Shown here in pieces: positions 17,589 through 26,316 of a DNA stretch of 64,000 nt. Numbering within the stretch: the first letter of the stretch is position 1; each line of letters starts with the position of its first letter. This stretch comes from Nostoc sp. NIES-4103 (GTDB lineage: Bacteria > Cyanobacteriota > Cyanobacteriia > Cyanobacteriales > Nostocaceae): positions 48,051 to 112,050 of the forward strand of contig NZ_AP018289.1 in the NCBI RefSeq assembly GCF_002368335.1, written 5' to 3'. The notes beneath the pieces were generated by a model, which saw only the letters and a list, made by a program, of their open reading frames with translations, did not search any database and was not told the DNA's origin. The translations under genes and the position numbers were made by a program.

Positions 17589-18773
17589 TTAAAAAACACT
17601 AATTTTATCTATTTGTTCCCAAGGAAGCTCTAAATCTACCCTACCCATGTGACCATAAGCAGCTAATTTTCTATAGAAACTGCCCTTATGCAATGAAGGT
17701 AAATGCCTTAAATTAAACTGTTTAATAATACCTGCAATACGGAAATCAAAATGCTTTTCTAGTAGAGTTGTGATTTCTTCATCAGAAATTTTGCCTGTGC
17801 CAAAAGTTTCTACTTGCACACTAACTGGTCTAGCTAATCCTATGGAATAACTTAGTTGGACTTCACATTCATCAGCAAGCTTGGCAGCAACTACATTTTT
17901 AGCTGCATAACGAGCAGCATAAGCTCCCACTCTGTCTATCCTAATGGGGTCTTTACCACTCAATGCTGAACCACTGTGTTTGGAATATTCACCATAAGTA
18001 TCTATGGCGTTTTTTCTACCTGTTACTCCAGAATGAGCCGCAGGGCCGCCTTTAATAAATGGCCCATCGGGGTTAATAAATATTCTTGTTTGCTCATCTG
18101 GTTTAATGTCTTCGTCTGCAAACACAGGATAAATTACAGTTTCTCTAATATCATCTTGTAATTGCTGCAAATCTGGTTTTGAAGCTTTATTTTGACTGGC
18201 AATTACTGTTATACTATGAATTCTATAAGGTCGGCGATTTTTATATTCAACTCCTACTTGAGTCTTGCCATCAGGGGTAAGATAGCTCAGGATTTGTTGC
18301 CGTCTCACCTCACTAATTCTCCTTGCTAGTTTATGTGCTAGCCAGATTGGTAGTGGCATGAGAGTATATGTTTGATTGCAGGCGAAGCCAAAGACTGTGG
18401 CTTGATTGTTAACAGTAATTTTTTCTATTTCTTCGTCAGAAAGATTTGTTTCATTAAATAAATGATATTGCTGAGGAGGTAGTTCTCTTAAGCTGGTCAA
18501 AATACTACAGGTCTTACCATTAAATTCTTTCTGTTCATAACCAACCTGATCAATTACCTGTCTAGCTATAGTAGTAAAATCTACATTAGCGTTAGGTTCA
18601 AATCTAGCAGCAAGGAAAACTATACCTGTGGATACAGCACATTCTGTAATTACTCTAGAGAAGGGGTCTTGCTGCAAAAAACGATCTACAATCGCATCAC
18701 TGATCTGGTCGCAAAGTTTATCAGGATGTCCCTCGGTGACTGATTCTGATGTAAACATGAAGTCTTTTTTCAT
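17589..18773 (-). CDS. metK: Divergent S-adenosylmethionine synthetase (MetK paralogue)
   Basis: This 394-residue protein aligns with MetK throughout: SVTEGHPDKLCDQISDAIVD (GHPDK at 15-19), FGFACNQT, IFINPDGPFIKGGP, TGRKNAIDTYG, SGKDPIRIDRVGAYAARYAAKN and PWEQIDK at the end. The conserved GAGDQG loop that carries an ATP-binding Asp is replaced by VNNQAT (about 121-126), and GDCGLTGRK reads AHSGVTGRK. So it belongs to the family, but its catalysis may be altered. A standard metK probably exists elsewhere in the genome. It stands alone, with a repeat element upstream. Confidence 0.85.
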   Translation of the reverse strand: MKKDFMFTSESVTEGHPDKLCDQISDAIVDRFLQQDPFSRVITECAVSTGIVFLAARFEPNANVDFTTIARQVIDQVGYEQKEFNGKTCSILTSLRELPPQQYHLFNETNLSDEEIEKITVNNQATVFGFACNQTYTLMPLPIWLAHKLARRISEVRRQQILSYLTPDGKTQVGVEYKNRRPYRIHSITVIASQNKASKPDLQQLQDDIRETVIYPVFADEDIKPDEQTRIFINPDGPFIKGGPAAHSGVTGRKNAIDTYGEYSKHSGSALSGKDPIRIDRVGAYAARYAAKNVVAAKLADECEVQLSYSIGLARPVSVQVETFGTGKISDEEITTLLEKHFDFRIAGIIKQFNLRHLPSLHKGSFYRKLAAYGHMGRVDLELPWEQIDKISVF

Positions 18774-18854
18774 AAATCAAGTAGGGGAGTAGGGCAGTTT
18801 ATCGGTTGAAAAATTCTGTCAGGTTTACAGGATTTACGCACGAGTCATGGAAAA

Positions 18855-19050
18855 ACTAACCACAGAGACACAGAGTACACAGAGAAATGAGAGTTTGAAA
18901 TGTTTTTTGCGTAACAAAGAGCGCAAAATACACAAAGGAATAAAAGTTTAAGAGAATTTTTGCGTAAGTGATAACAGTCCTCAATCATTCATGTGTGAAA
19001 ATCTCTCTTTATTCTCTCTGCGTTCTCTGCGTCTGGTGCGGTTCGTTAAA
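18855..19050. repeat. Imperfect inverted repeat with CACAGAG motifs (MITE-like, about 200 bp)
   Basis: The left end (18855-18895) reads AACCACAGAGACACAGAG and so on. The right end (19002-19050), on the opposite strand, reads AACCGCACCAGACGCAGAG. They form an imperfect terminal inverted repeat around AT-rich DNA with no gene. The left motif, including ATGAGAGTTT, recurs at 34182-34220 and 42270-42309, so it is a dispersed repeat family. Confidence 0.6.
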
Positions 19051-19068
19051 TAAAATATTTTTCACAAA

Positions 19069-22000
19069 TTATTTAGGATTGCTATATCCTGTAATTTTTG
19101 AAGTTTTATTATAGTTGCTATTGTCACTCATTTTTAATTGTTTCGTACTTTCATTTACTAATAAAGGCAGCAAAGCACTACTACCAATTATGGCAGTATC
19201 TATTAGATTAATTGGTGCGATTTTTAAAATACTCCTCAGTTGGGGGACGGCTATAGCTAAGAGTTGTATGGCAAAAGAACCTGTAACGGCAGCATTTAAG
19301 TAAGGATTATTTGGGAGTTTTTCTTTACTGAATATGCTGTGTTGTTCGGAACGGCTGCTGATAGTATGCAGTAGTTGGGCTGATGTCAAACTCATGAAAG
19401 CAACGGTACTGGCTTGAGGCCCAATACCATATCTGGACATAGCATAACCATAGGCTGCTAAAGTGCTAACTGATATTGTTGCTGACTCAAAAGTAATTCT
19501 GCCAAAGTCGGAATTTTTAATAATTGGTTCGTCGGGGTTGCGGGGTGGCTGACTCAAAACATCGGGTTCTGGTGCTTCCATCGCTAGGGAAAGACCGGGG
19601 AAAATATCAGTTACTAAATTCAGCCATAAAAGTTGAATGGCGTTTAAGGGTTCGCCTATACCGACGGCGGTGGCGGTGGTCATCACCATGATTTCACTCA
19701 GGTTTGTAGCTAGCAAAAAATGCACGGATTTTCTGATGTTGTTGTAGATTGTCCTTCCTCGACTAACAGCAATCATCATGGTTTCGAGTCTGTCATCTTC
19801 GAGGACGATATCTGCAACTTCTCGCGCCACATCGGTACCGCCTTTACCCATGGCTACACCGACTTGTGCAGCTTTCAGGGCTGGTGCATCATTAATGCCA
19901 TCGCCAGTCATGGCGACAACTTTGCCGGCTGCTTGCAAAGCTTGGACGATTTGCAGTTTATTGCTAGGACTGATGCGGGCAAAAACATCTACTTTATCGC
20001 TGAGTGCTGTTAATGCTTCGGGAGTGAGATTGTTGAGGTTAGTAGAATCGAGAATTTCTAGTTGTGGATCTCGGCTTAATTCTAATTCTTTAGCGATCGC
20101 ATATGCTGTTGGACTTTGATCGCCGGTAATCATCACTGTATCAATGCCAGCTTGATGAAAGTTGCCTATTAATGCTTTGGCACCTTTTCTGATTGGGTCT
20201 GCCATTCCCACCAGACCTAACCAGATTAAGTCTGATTCGTGGTTGTTGCCGTTGTGAGTCTCATCAATATATCCATATGCTACACCCAAAACTCGCAGTG
20301 CCTTTCCTGCCATGCGATCGTTTTCAATTTCAATCGTCTGTCTGTCTTCTTCTGTTAAAGCCACCACTTGCCCATTTTTCATCCACTCTTGGCATATCTG
20401 AATCACTTCAGCGGGATTACCTTTGACTGCAACAAACTTCTGCTGATTGTAAGTTTCATGAATTGTACTCATGAGGTTACGGTTTTCTGACCGCAGATTA
20501 GTTTGCAGTAGGGGATACTTTTGTCTGAGTTCTATGACATCTACCCCAGCACTAATTGCCATGTAGATTAGGGCATTTTCTGTTGCTGAACCTATGACTT
20601 GATATTCATACTGAGTTGCGTTCAGTGAAGGGGATGAGGGAGATGAGGGAGATGAGGGGGATGTTACTTGCTTATTTCTAAGCAAGTTAGTATTGCCCTT
20701 GTTTTGTTTGCTGACTTCGCTTTCATTGCAAAGGACTGATACATGAATCAGTTTTAAAAGTTCATCACTGGTATAAAGATTAATCTTTTCTTCCCCTGCA
20801 ATCAATTCGCCGTCTGAAACTTTAATTTGTCTGGTGTTAGTCTGTATCTCTACCACAGACATTTTATTTTCTGTAATTGTCCCGGTTTTATCTAAACAAA
20901 TTGACTGTACTGAACCTAAAGCTTCTACTGCACTGAGACTGCGAACGAGGACGTTATTCTTCCTCATATCTAAGATGCCTAAAGCCAAAGTTGTAGTAGC
21001 AATTGTGGGTAGTCCTTCTGGCACTGCTGCCACTGCCAGAGATATAGATGATTTCAGCATTTGCACTAAACCATATCCCCGTAGTAATCCTAAACCAAAG
21101 ACAGCACCACAAATCCCCATGCTAATTAAAACTAATTGACTGCCGACTTGATCTAGTTGTCTTTCTAAAGGAGTTTCTGTGGCTTTGGCCTCGCCTACTA
21201 GTTGTTGAATCTTGCCCATTTCTGTAAATTTGCCTGTGGCTACAACCACGGCTAATCCTTGGCCACCAGTCACTAAAGTCCCCTTGTAAATCATATTCAG
21301 GCGATCGCCCAAGGGCACATCTTGAGTACTCAAAGATGCAGTATTTTTAGTAACGGGGATACTCTCACCAGTCAAGGCAGACTCATCCACACTCAGCTGT
21401 TCACACTGGATAAGTCTGGCATCTGCTGCTACATAGCTGCCAGGTTTGAGAACTAAAATCTCTCCCAAGACGACATTTTCTGTGGGAATTTCTATTAATT
21501 TGTTTTCTCTAATTACCCAAGTTGATGTTTGTTCTCGGCTTTTTAAAGACTCAATGATTCTTTCTGATTGGGTTTCTGTGGTGTAACCAATAGCTGCATT
21601 TAGACCAACAACACCCATAATTACTATGGCATCGACCACTCCGCCAGTGAAAATAGAAATCCCCGCAGCCACCCCTAGTAAAGCAACTGGTAGAGATTTG
21701 AATTGGTCAATTAAGATGCTTAAATTGTTACGTTTAGCTGTTTCGGATAAAACATTCGGCCCATATTTATGTAGATTTGCTACGGCAGATTCATGTGTTA
21801 ATCCCGATGTTGAAGTATTTAATGTGTCTACAATCTGATCTGCTGCCATTAAATGCCAATTTTCTTGTCTTTGTTCTTTGGCATGGGCAAGAGATTGTCT
21901 AGTTTTTGGTATTTTCTTGATTTTTTCTATCTGAGTTGGTTGATTTTTTTTTTGATAATCTAATACGGCTTGATGAATTAAGGAGGCAATTTTATTAATG

Positions 22001-22257
22001 CTATTTTCTTGCTGAAAAGTAACCAGAACATTACTGGTTAACGGATTTGCTGAAATATAAGTGATTTCTGGATGATTGGAGAGCGATCGCTCTAGGTAGT
22101 TTTTCAAAGATGGCGAACAATAAAGTTCATTGACTTTGTATCTTGCTCTCCCTTTGACCCTGGTATGTATTGCTTTAATCACAGCAATTTTTGCTCCTGA
22201 TAATGCACCCGAATAACTGTCAGTTAAAATTCTTTTCCTCAAGTAACTGATATACAA
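19069..22257 (-). CDS. P-type cation-transporting ATPase with N-terminal HMA-like domain
   Basis: The ORF has 1062 residues. An N-terminal HMA-like domain (about 25-100) precedes a P-type core: LTGES at 295-299, PEGLP at 413-417 in a membrane helix, phosphorylation site DKTGT at 456-460, and hinge TGDGINDAPA. About ten membrane helices are visible, including a C-terminal bundle with LLWLNLVTDIFPGLSLAMEAPE. PEGLP and the C-terminal helices are of the P2 (Ca2+/Na+-like) type; the exported ion is not determined. The 22257 start is TTG; a GTG at 22182 after AGGAG is an alternative and keeps the domain. A Ser-Pro repeat near the middle comes from a simple-sequence insert at 20635-20660. Confidence 0.9.
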   Translation of the reverse strand: MYISYLRKRILTDSYSGALSGAKIAVIKAIHTRVKGRARYKVNELYCSPSLKNYLERSLSNHPEITYISANPLTSNVLVTFQQENSINKIASLIHQAVLDYQKKNQPTQIEKIKKIPKTRQSLAHAKEQRQENWHLMAADQIVDTLNTSTSGLTHESAVANLHKYGPNVLSETAKRNNLSILIDQFKSLPVALLGVAAGISIFTGGVVDAIVIMGVVGLNAAIGYTTETQSERIIESLKSREQTSTWVIRENKLIEIPTENVVLGEILVLKPGSYVAADARLIQCEQLSVDESALTGESIPVTKNTASLSTQDVPLGDRLNMIYKGTLVTGGQGLAVVVATGKFTEMGKIQQLVGEAKATETPLERQLDQVGSQLVLISMGICGAVFGLGLLRGYGLVQMLKSSISLAVAAVPEGLPTIATTTLALGILDMRKNNVLVRSLSAVEALGSVQSICLDKTGTITENKMSVVEIQTNTRQIKVSDGELIAGEEKINLYTSDELLKLIHVSVLCNESEVSKQNKGNTNLLRNKQVTSPSSPSSPSSPSLNATQYEYQVIGSATENALIYMAISAGVDVIELRQKYPLLQTNLRSENRNLMSTIHETYNQQKFVAVKGNPAEVIQICQEWMKNGQVVALTEEDRQTIEIENDRMAGKALRVLGVAYGYIDETHNGNNHESDLIWLGLVGMADPIRKGAKALIGNFHQAGIDTVMITGDQSPTAYAIAKELELSRDPQLEILDSTNLNNLTPEALTALSDKVDVFARISPSNKLQIVQALQAAGKVVAMTGDGINDAPALKAAQVGVAMGKGGTDVAREVADIVLEDDRLETMMIAVSRGRTIYNNIRKSVHFLLATNLSEIMVMTTATAVGIGEPLNAIQLLWLNLVTDIFPGLSLAMEAPEPDVLSQPPRNPDEPIIKNSDFGRITFESATISVSTLAAYGYAMSRYGIGPQASTVAFMSLTSAQLLHTISSRSEQHSIFSKEKLPNNPYLNAAVTGSFAIQLLAIAVPQLRSILKIAPINLIDTAIIGSSALLPLLVNESTKQLKMSDNSNYNKTSKITGYSNPK

Positions 22258-22617
22258 CAGTAATTAAGTCTTTTACTGCTTACATCAGCCCTGAGTTACA
22301 GAAGTATTTGAAATTGTTTATTCTCTGAATTATTTATTGTATCTCAAACAACGAATTCCAACTTTGAATGTAATTTTTTTTAATTTTATCTTCTTCACAA
22401 TATATACATAAATGTAAATACATACAGCAGATATCGCTCAAGAGCGAATATCTCTATAGGTAGAATTAAAAATTGCCAATTATAGCAGAATTACTCCTAT
22501 AGGTTCACGAAAATTAAATTAAAAAAAGTTAATAGTATAAAAGAGTGAAACAGCCATTTAAATGTGCTGTAATCAATAACTCTCACTCAATAAAAAAACA
22601 TAGATAAGTTTAAGTAA
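22258..22617. other. Divergent intergenic region with inverted repeat
   Basis: This 360-bp AT-rich region separates the divergent ATPase and pyridoxamine-oxidase-like genes. The only clear structure is an inverted repeat at 22429-22453 with arms AGATATCGCTC and GAGCGAATATCT, a possible operator or hairpin. No ORF has coding character. Confidence 0.5.
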
Positions 22618-23061
22618 ATGACAACTACTACAGACCAAAACCAGCAGATTGAGAAACTGTGTGAATTAATAGCAGACATTGACGCAGGGATGTTGACCAC
22701 AGTAGATGATGATGGCAGCTTGCATAGTTGTCCCATGTTAAAGAATAGCGATATAGATTCTGATGGTGTATTGTGGTTTTTTATTTATGGCAGTTCCCAT
22801 AAAGCAACTGAGATTTCACACAATCAGCAAGTGAATGTGAGCTTCGTGTCACCTGATAGGCAGCGATATATTTCTGTATCAGGTACAGCACAAATAGTAA
22901 AAGACCGCAACAAAATGCAAGAGAAATGGCAGCCAGAATTACAAACCTGGTTTCCTCAAGGTATAGACGAACCTGATATTGCTTTACTCAAAGTCAATAT
23001 CAACAAGGCTGATTATTGGGATAATCACTCAAGCTATAAGCCACAAACAATTAATTTATAG
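22618..23061 (+). CDS. Pyridoxamine 5'-phosphate oxidase-like general stress protein
   Basis: This 147-residue protein has the general stress protein 26/PPOX split-barrel signature: GMLTTVDDDGSLHSCPML, LWFFIYGSSHKATEISHNQQVNVSFV, YISVSGTAQIVKDR, and ADYWDNHSS at the C-terminus. Relatives bind FMN or a related flavin and are induced by stress; the substrate is unknown. ATG at 22618. It is preceded by the divergent region described above and followed by repeat DNA. Confidence 0.88.
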   Translation: MTTTTDQNQQIEKLCELIADIDAGMLTTVDDDGSLHSCPMLKNSDIDSDGVLWFFIYGSSHKATEISHNQQVNVSFVSPDRQRYISVSGTAQIVKDRNKMQEKWQPELQTWFPQGIDEPDIALLKVNINKADYWDNHSSYKPQTINL

Positions 23062-23394
23062 ACACTATCAAACCGTTAACAGGCGGAATTTTGTTAGGGA
23101 TTTCCAAGTAAAAAATATCTCAAATTTTTTTGTGGGATGGAGAGAAGTTGCGTGCGGTGAGGGGGTCGCAGTCTTGGCGGTTCCCGTCGATTGCGTTAGC
23201 GCAGCGTTAGCGACGCAGGAGCGTCACCCCCGAATCCGAAGGAGGGTTCCCCCCCGCCCTTGCAAACTTCGGGGTGTCTTCACCCGTCCTTTGTCTCAAG
23301 GGCGGGTAGGATGCCCGCCCCACAATTGAGGATAATTTATTTCTTGGAAATCCCTTAGTGAATTAGGAAATTGAAGTATTGTTAGGTAAAGTTA
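23062..23394. repeat. Intergenic repeat region (GC-rich palindromic type)
   Basis: It contains a GC-rich patch, 23145-23320, with nested palindromes such as GCGCAGCGTTAGCGACGC and the GGGCGGGTAGGATGCCCGCCC hairpin near 23300. The style differs from the surrounding AT-rich DNA and matches dispersed palindromic repeats seen in Nostocales. The ORF crossing it looks non-coding. Confidence 0.65.
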
Positions 23395-24525
23395 ATGGCA
23401 GATAAAAACGACGAAACTGCCCAAAAGCATCTACCTTTAGAGGTAAAACGACGGCAGTTTTTGCAGGGGCTAGGCTTTATTGGTGCAGGTGCAGGGGCAA
23501 TTTTTAGCGATCGCATCCTCAATGGCAATTCCCACGCCGAAGCCGCACAAGTAGAAGAATTATCTGCAACTCCCACAAATAGCCAAAACACAAGTCAAAG
23601 CACAGGTGAAATTCCCCGTCGTCCTTTGGGAAAAACAGGGGTGTCAGTATCAGCCATTGGGTTGGGTGGTGCGACTTTGGGACAAGCCAAGAACAAACAA
23701 CAAGCGATTAGGATTATCCACCAAGCCATTGATAACGGCATCACCTTCATGGATAACGCCTGGGAGTACAACCAGCACCGCAGTGAAGAGTGGATGGGAG
23801 AGGCACTGCAAGGGCGACGGGATAAAGTATTTTTAATGACCAAAGTTTGTACCCACGGACGCGATCGCAAAGTGGCAATGCAACAACTTGAAGAATCCCT
23901 ACGCCGCCTCAAAACTGACTACCTAGATTTGTGGCAAATCCACGAAGTTGTTTACTATAACGATCCGGAAATGATTTTCCGTACCAACGGGGCAATTGAA
24001 GCTTTAGATCAAGCCAAGAAACAGGGTAAAGTCCGGTTCGTAGGCTTTACAGGTCATAAAGACCCAGCCATTCATTTGAAGATGCTTTCTTACAATTACC
24101 CGTTTGATACAGTGCAACTACCGCTGAATTGTTTTGATGCTACCTTTAAAAGCTTTGAACAACAGGTTTTACCAGAACTCAACAAACGGGGAATTGCCGC
24201 CATAGGGATGAAAAGTCTCAGTGGCAATGGTGACGCCATCAAAAAACGCATCCTGACACCACAAGAAGCCATACGCTATGTCATGAGTTTACCAATTGCT
24301 ACCTTGGTCAGCGGCATTGATTCCTTAGCTGTGCTGCGTCAGAACTTAGCCATTGCCCGTGGCTTTCAACCAATGGAAGCACAACAAATGCAAGCACTGC
24401 GCGATCGCTGTGCCCAATATGCTGCTGATGGGCGTTTTGAACTATTCAAATCCTCCAAAAAATTTGACGCAGACGAAGGCAGAATTCAGCATGGCTTCCC
24501 ACCTCAAAGTCAAGTTGCAAGTTAG
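23395..24525 (+). CDS. Tat-exported aldo/keto reductase
   Basis: The protein has 376 residues. The N-terminus carries a twin-arginine signal (VKRRQFLQGLGFIGAGAGAIF), so it is probably exported to the periplasm or lumen. After a Ser/Thr-rich linker the aldo/keto reductase domain starts RRPLGKTGVSVSAIGLGG, with FMDNAWEYNQHRSEEWMGEAL (Asp, Tyr), VFLMTKVCTHGRD (Lys) and LRRLKTDYLDLWQIHEV (His). These form the usual catalytic tetrad. It uses NADPH in the cytosol in most relatives, so export with bound cofactor through Tat is plausible. Substrate unknown. Confidence 0.9.
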   Translation: MADKNDETAQKHLPLEVKRRQFLQGLGFIGAGAGAIFSDRILNGNSHAEAAQVEELSATPTNSQNTSQSTGEIPRRPLGKTGVSVSAIGLGGATLGQAKNKQQAIRIIHQAIDNGITFMDNAWEYNQHRSEEWMGEALQGRRDKVFLMTKVCTHGRDRKVAMQQLEESLRRLKTDYLDLWQIHEVVYYNDPEMIFRTNGAIEALDQAKKQGKVRFVGFTGHKDPAIHLKMLSYNYPFDTVQLPLNCFDATFKSFEQQVLPELNKRGIAAIGMKSLSGNGDAIKKRILTPQEAIRYVMSLPIATLVSGIDSLAVLRQNLAIARGFQPMEAQQMQALRDRCAQYAADGRFELFKSSKKFDADEGRIQHGFPPQSQVAS

Positions 24526-24743
24526 GGATTGGGGACTGGGGACTAGGGACTAGGGACTGGGGACTGGGGAAGAGTCTTTTCAATGCCCAATACCCCATGC
24601 CCATAAAAGGAGAATGGGCATGGGGTATTGGGAATTGCTTATCTTGTTCATCTTTGATGTCTGATCAAAGAGTACAATGGATGCCTTACTCATATCTTGC
24701 ACCTAGCCCTCTGTCCCTCTTGCCTCCTATTGTTGAGTGATTC
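24526..24743. repeat. GGGACTG/GGGACTA heptamer repeat
   Basis: The left part contains a GGGACTGGGGACTAGGGACT series (24527-24570), followed by an inverted repeat of CCCAATACCCCATGCCCAT near 24580-24633 with its complement. No gene is seen. Confidence 0.75.
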
Positions 24744-25373
24744 ATGACATTACAAGATTTTCAGGTTGACGATCGCGATCTCACTGATGCAGCTTTGTCT
24801 GATTATTTAGAATCTGAAGCGATCGCTGTTGATACTGAAACGATGGGATTATTACCCCAACGGGATCGCTTGTGTCTTGTGCAGCTATGCAACCCACAGG
24901 GCAATGTTACAGCTATTCGCATCGCCAAAGGACAAAAAACTGCCCCAAACCTCCAAAAACTGCTAGAAGCGCCAAATGTCGTTAAAATATTTCACTTTGC
25001 TCGTTTCGACATTGCGACTTTACGCTACAACCTGGGAATTAAGGTTCAGCCGATTTTTTGTACCAAGATTGCTAGCAAGTTAGCCCGTACTTACACCAAT
25101 CGCCACGGACTTAAGGATGTGGTGCAAGAATTGGAACAAATAGAACTAGATAAAAGCGCTCAAAGTTCTGATTGGGGGAACGCTGTTAATTTAAGTGATG
25201 CCCAACTGAGTTATGCTGCCAATGATGTACGCTATTTACTCAGCGTACAGCAGAAATTAACACAAATGCTTAAACGAGAAGATCGTTGGGAACTTGCTAG
25301 TGAATGCTTTCAAGTTCTACCAACGATAGTCTCCTTAGACCTTTTGCAATTCAAGGACTTATTTGAACACTAA
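24744..25373 (+). CDS. RNase D-like 3'-5' exonuclease (DEDDy)
   Basis: The protein has 209 residues and is a stand-alone DEDDy exonuclease domain. Exo I is AVDTETMGL (Asp30, Glu32). Exo II is IFHFARFDIATL (Asp89). Exo III is LSYAANDVRYLL (Tyr157, Asp161). There is no HRDC domain, so it is shorter than E. coli RNase D (about 375 residues) and resembles the small cyanobacterial form. It likely trims RNA 3' ends. The ATG at 24744 is the only reasonable start. Confidence 0.92.
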   Translation: MTLQDFQVDDRDLTDAALSDYLESEAIAVDTETMGLLPQRDRLCLVQLCNPQGNVTAIRIAKGQKTAPNLQKLLEAPNVVKIFHFARFDIATLRYNLGIKVQPIFCTKIASKLARTYTNRHGLKDVVQELEQIELDKSAQSSDWGNAVNLSDAQLSYAANDVRYLLSVQQKLTQMLKREDRWELASECFQVLPTIVSLDLLQFKDLFEH

Positions 25374-25452
25374 GGGTAGGTATTAGTTGTCAGTTGTCAG
25401 TTGTTAATTGTTAGTTGCTACTGACCACTGACTACTGACCACTGACTACTGA

Positions 25453-26079
25453 CTATTGCTCATTAGAATCACGAGTCGCTTCTTTTAACTGGTCAGCTGC
25501 CTTTTGTACATTTTCTTGCACATTATCTTTAAGGTTTTCTAAACCTTGTTTTGCCTGAGATACCACATTAGGCTTATGTTCACCTGCACGATTTCTGGAT
25601 TGAACAGTGTTTGGATCGGGGCTAGGAACTGTCTTTTGCTGATTTTCTAAGTGATCTTTGACGCGAGATACAACATTGTATTCATCTGCACCACCAGTAG
25701 TTCTGGATTCAATAATTCCTTCTGTTGGGCCTCCAATTGCTTTCCATGCAGCTAAACCACCTTTGAGTTCAGATACATGGACAAACCCAGCAGAACGCAG
25801 TGCTTGTACAGCTTGGGCTGTTTGTTCTTCATTTGTACCGTAAACATAAATATCACGGCTTTTATCTATTGATGATGAAGCTCGATCTACTAGGTCATCT
25901 GTTGGCATTGGCATTGATCCCAAAATATGACCTTCGTTGTAGCTGTTGCGATCGCGTACATCTAGTATTGTAAAAGCCGGTTCGCCCCATTCCAAACGAG
26001 ATTTCAGCACATGAACGTCAGATTGAGAATCTATTGGTGGCTGTTCAGGAATTATATTGCCTAGTAAATTGTTATTCAT
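25453..26079 (-). CDS. Rhodanese-fold protein without active-site cysteine
   Basis: From ATG 26079 the protein has 208 residues (a GTG three codons earlier is possible). The N-terminal rhodanese domain (about 20-125) has FTILDVRDRNSYNEGHI and ELKGGLAAWKAIGG. At the active-site loop, where Cys is expected, the sequence reads YVYGTNEEQT, so the domain should not be a sulfurtransferase. The C-terminal 80 residues contain two amphipathic helical repeats (NVVSRVKDHLEN, NVVSQAKQGLENLKDNVQENVQKAADQ) like CsbD/YtxH stress proteins. The function is probably binding or sensing, as in other cysteine-less rhodaneses. Confidence 0.8.
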   Translation of the reverse strand: MNNNLLGNIIPEQPPIDSQSDVHVLKSRLEWGEPAFTILDVRDRNSYNEGHILGSMPMPTDDLVDRASSSIDKSRDIYVYGTNEEQTAQAVQALRSAGFVHVSELKGGLAAWKAIGGPTEGIIESRTTGGADEYNVVSRVKDHLENQQKTVPSPDPNTVQSRNRAGEHKPNVVSQAKQGLENLKDNVQENVQKAADQLKEATRDSNEQ

Positions 26080-26316
26080 AGCTATCACTTGCCGATTTAC
26101 ATTAATAGCAATTTAGCTAACTTTACAAATTAAACTTCTCTTTCCTTGGTATGAAGAATTTGAAAGTCTCTCTTTTGGTAGATTAGATCAATATCACATT
26201 AAATAGTAGTTGATCAATTCATCAAAACATATATTTGTCTCACTCTATTTGAATATATTTCAATTCATAAACTTAACTTGAAAAAATACTTAGTTAAGTA
26301 AGTTAAGTGAGGTTTT

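Noticed and set aside
22979..23329. 116-codon frame after the PPOX-like gene
   Set aside because: It starts inside that gene and runs through GC-rich palindromic repeat DNA.
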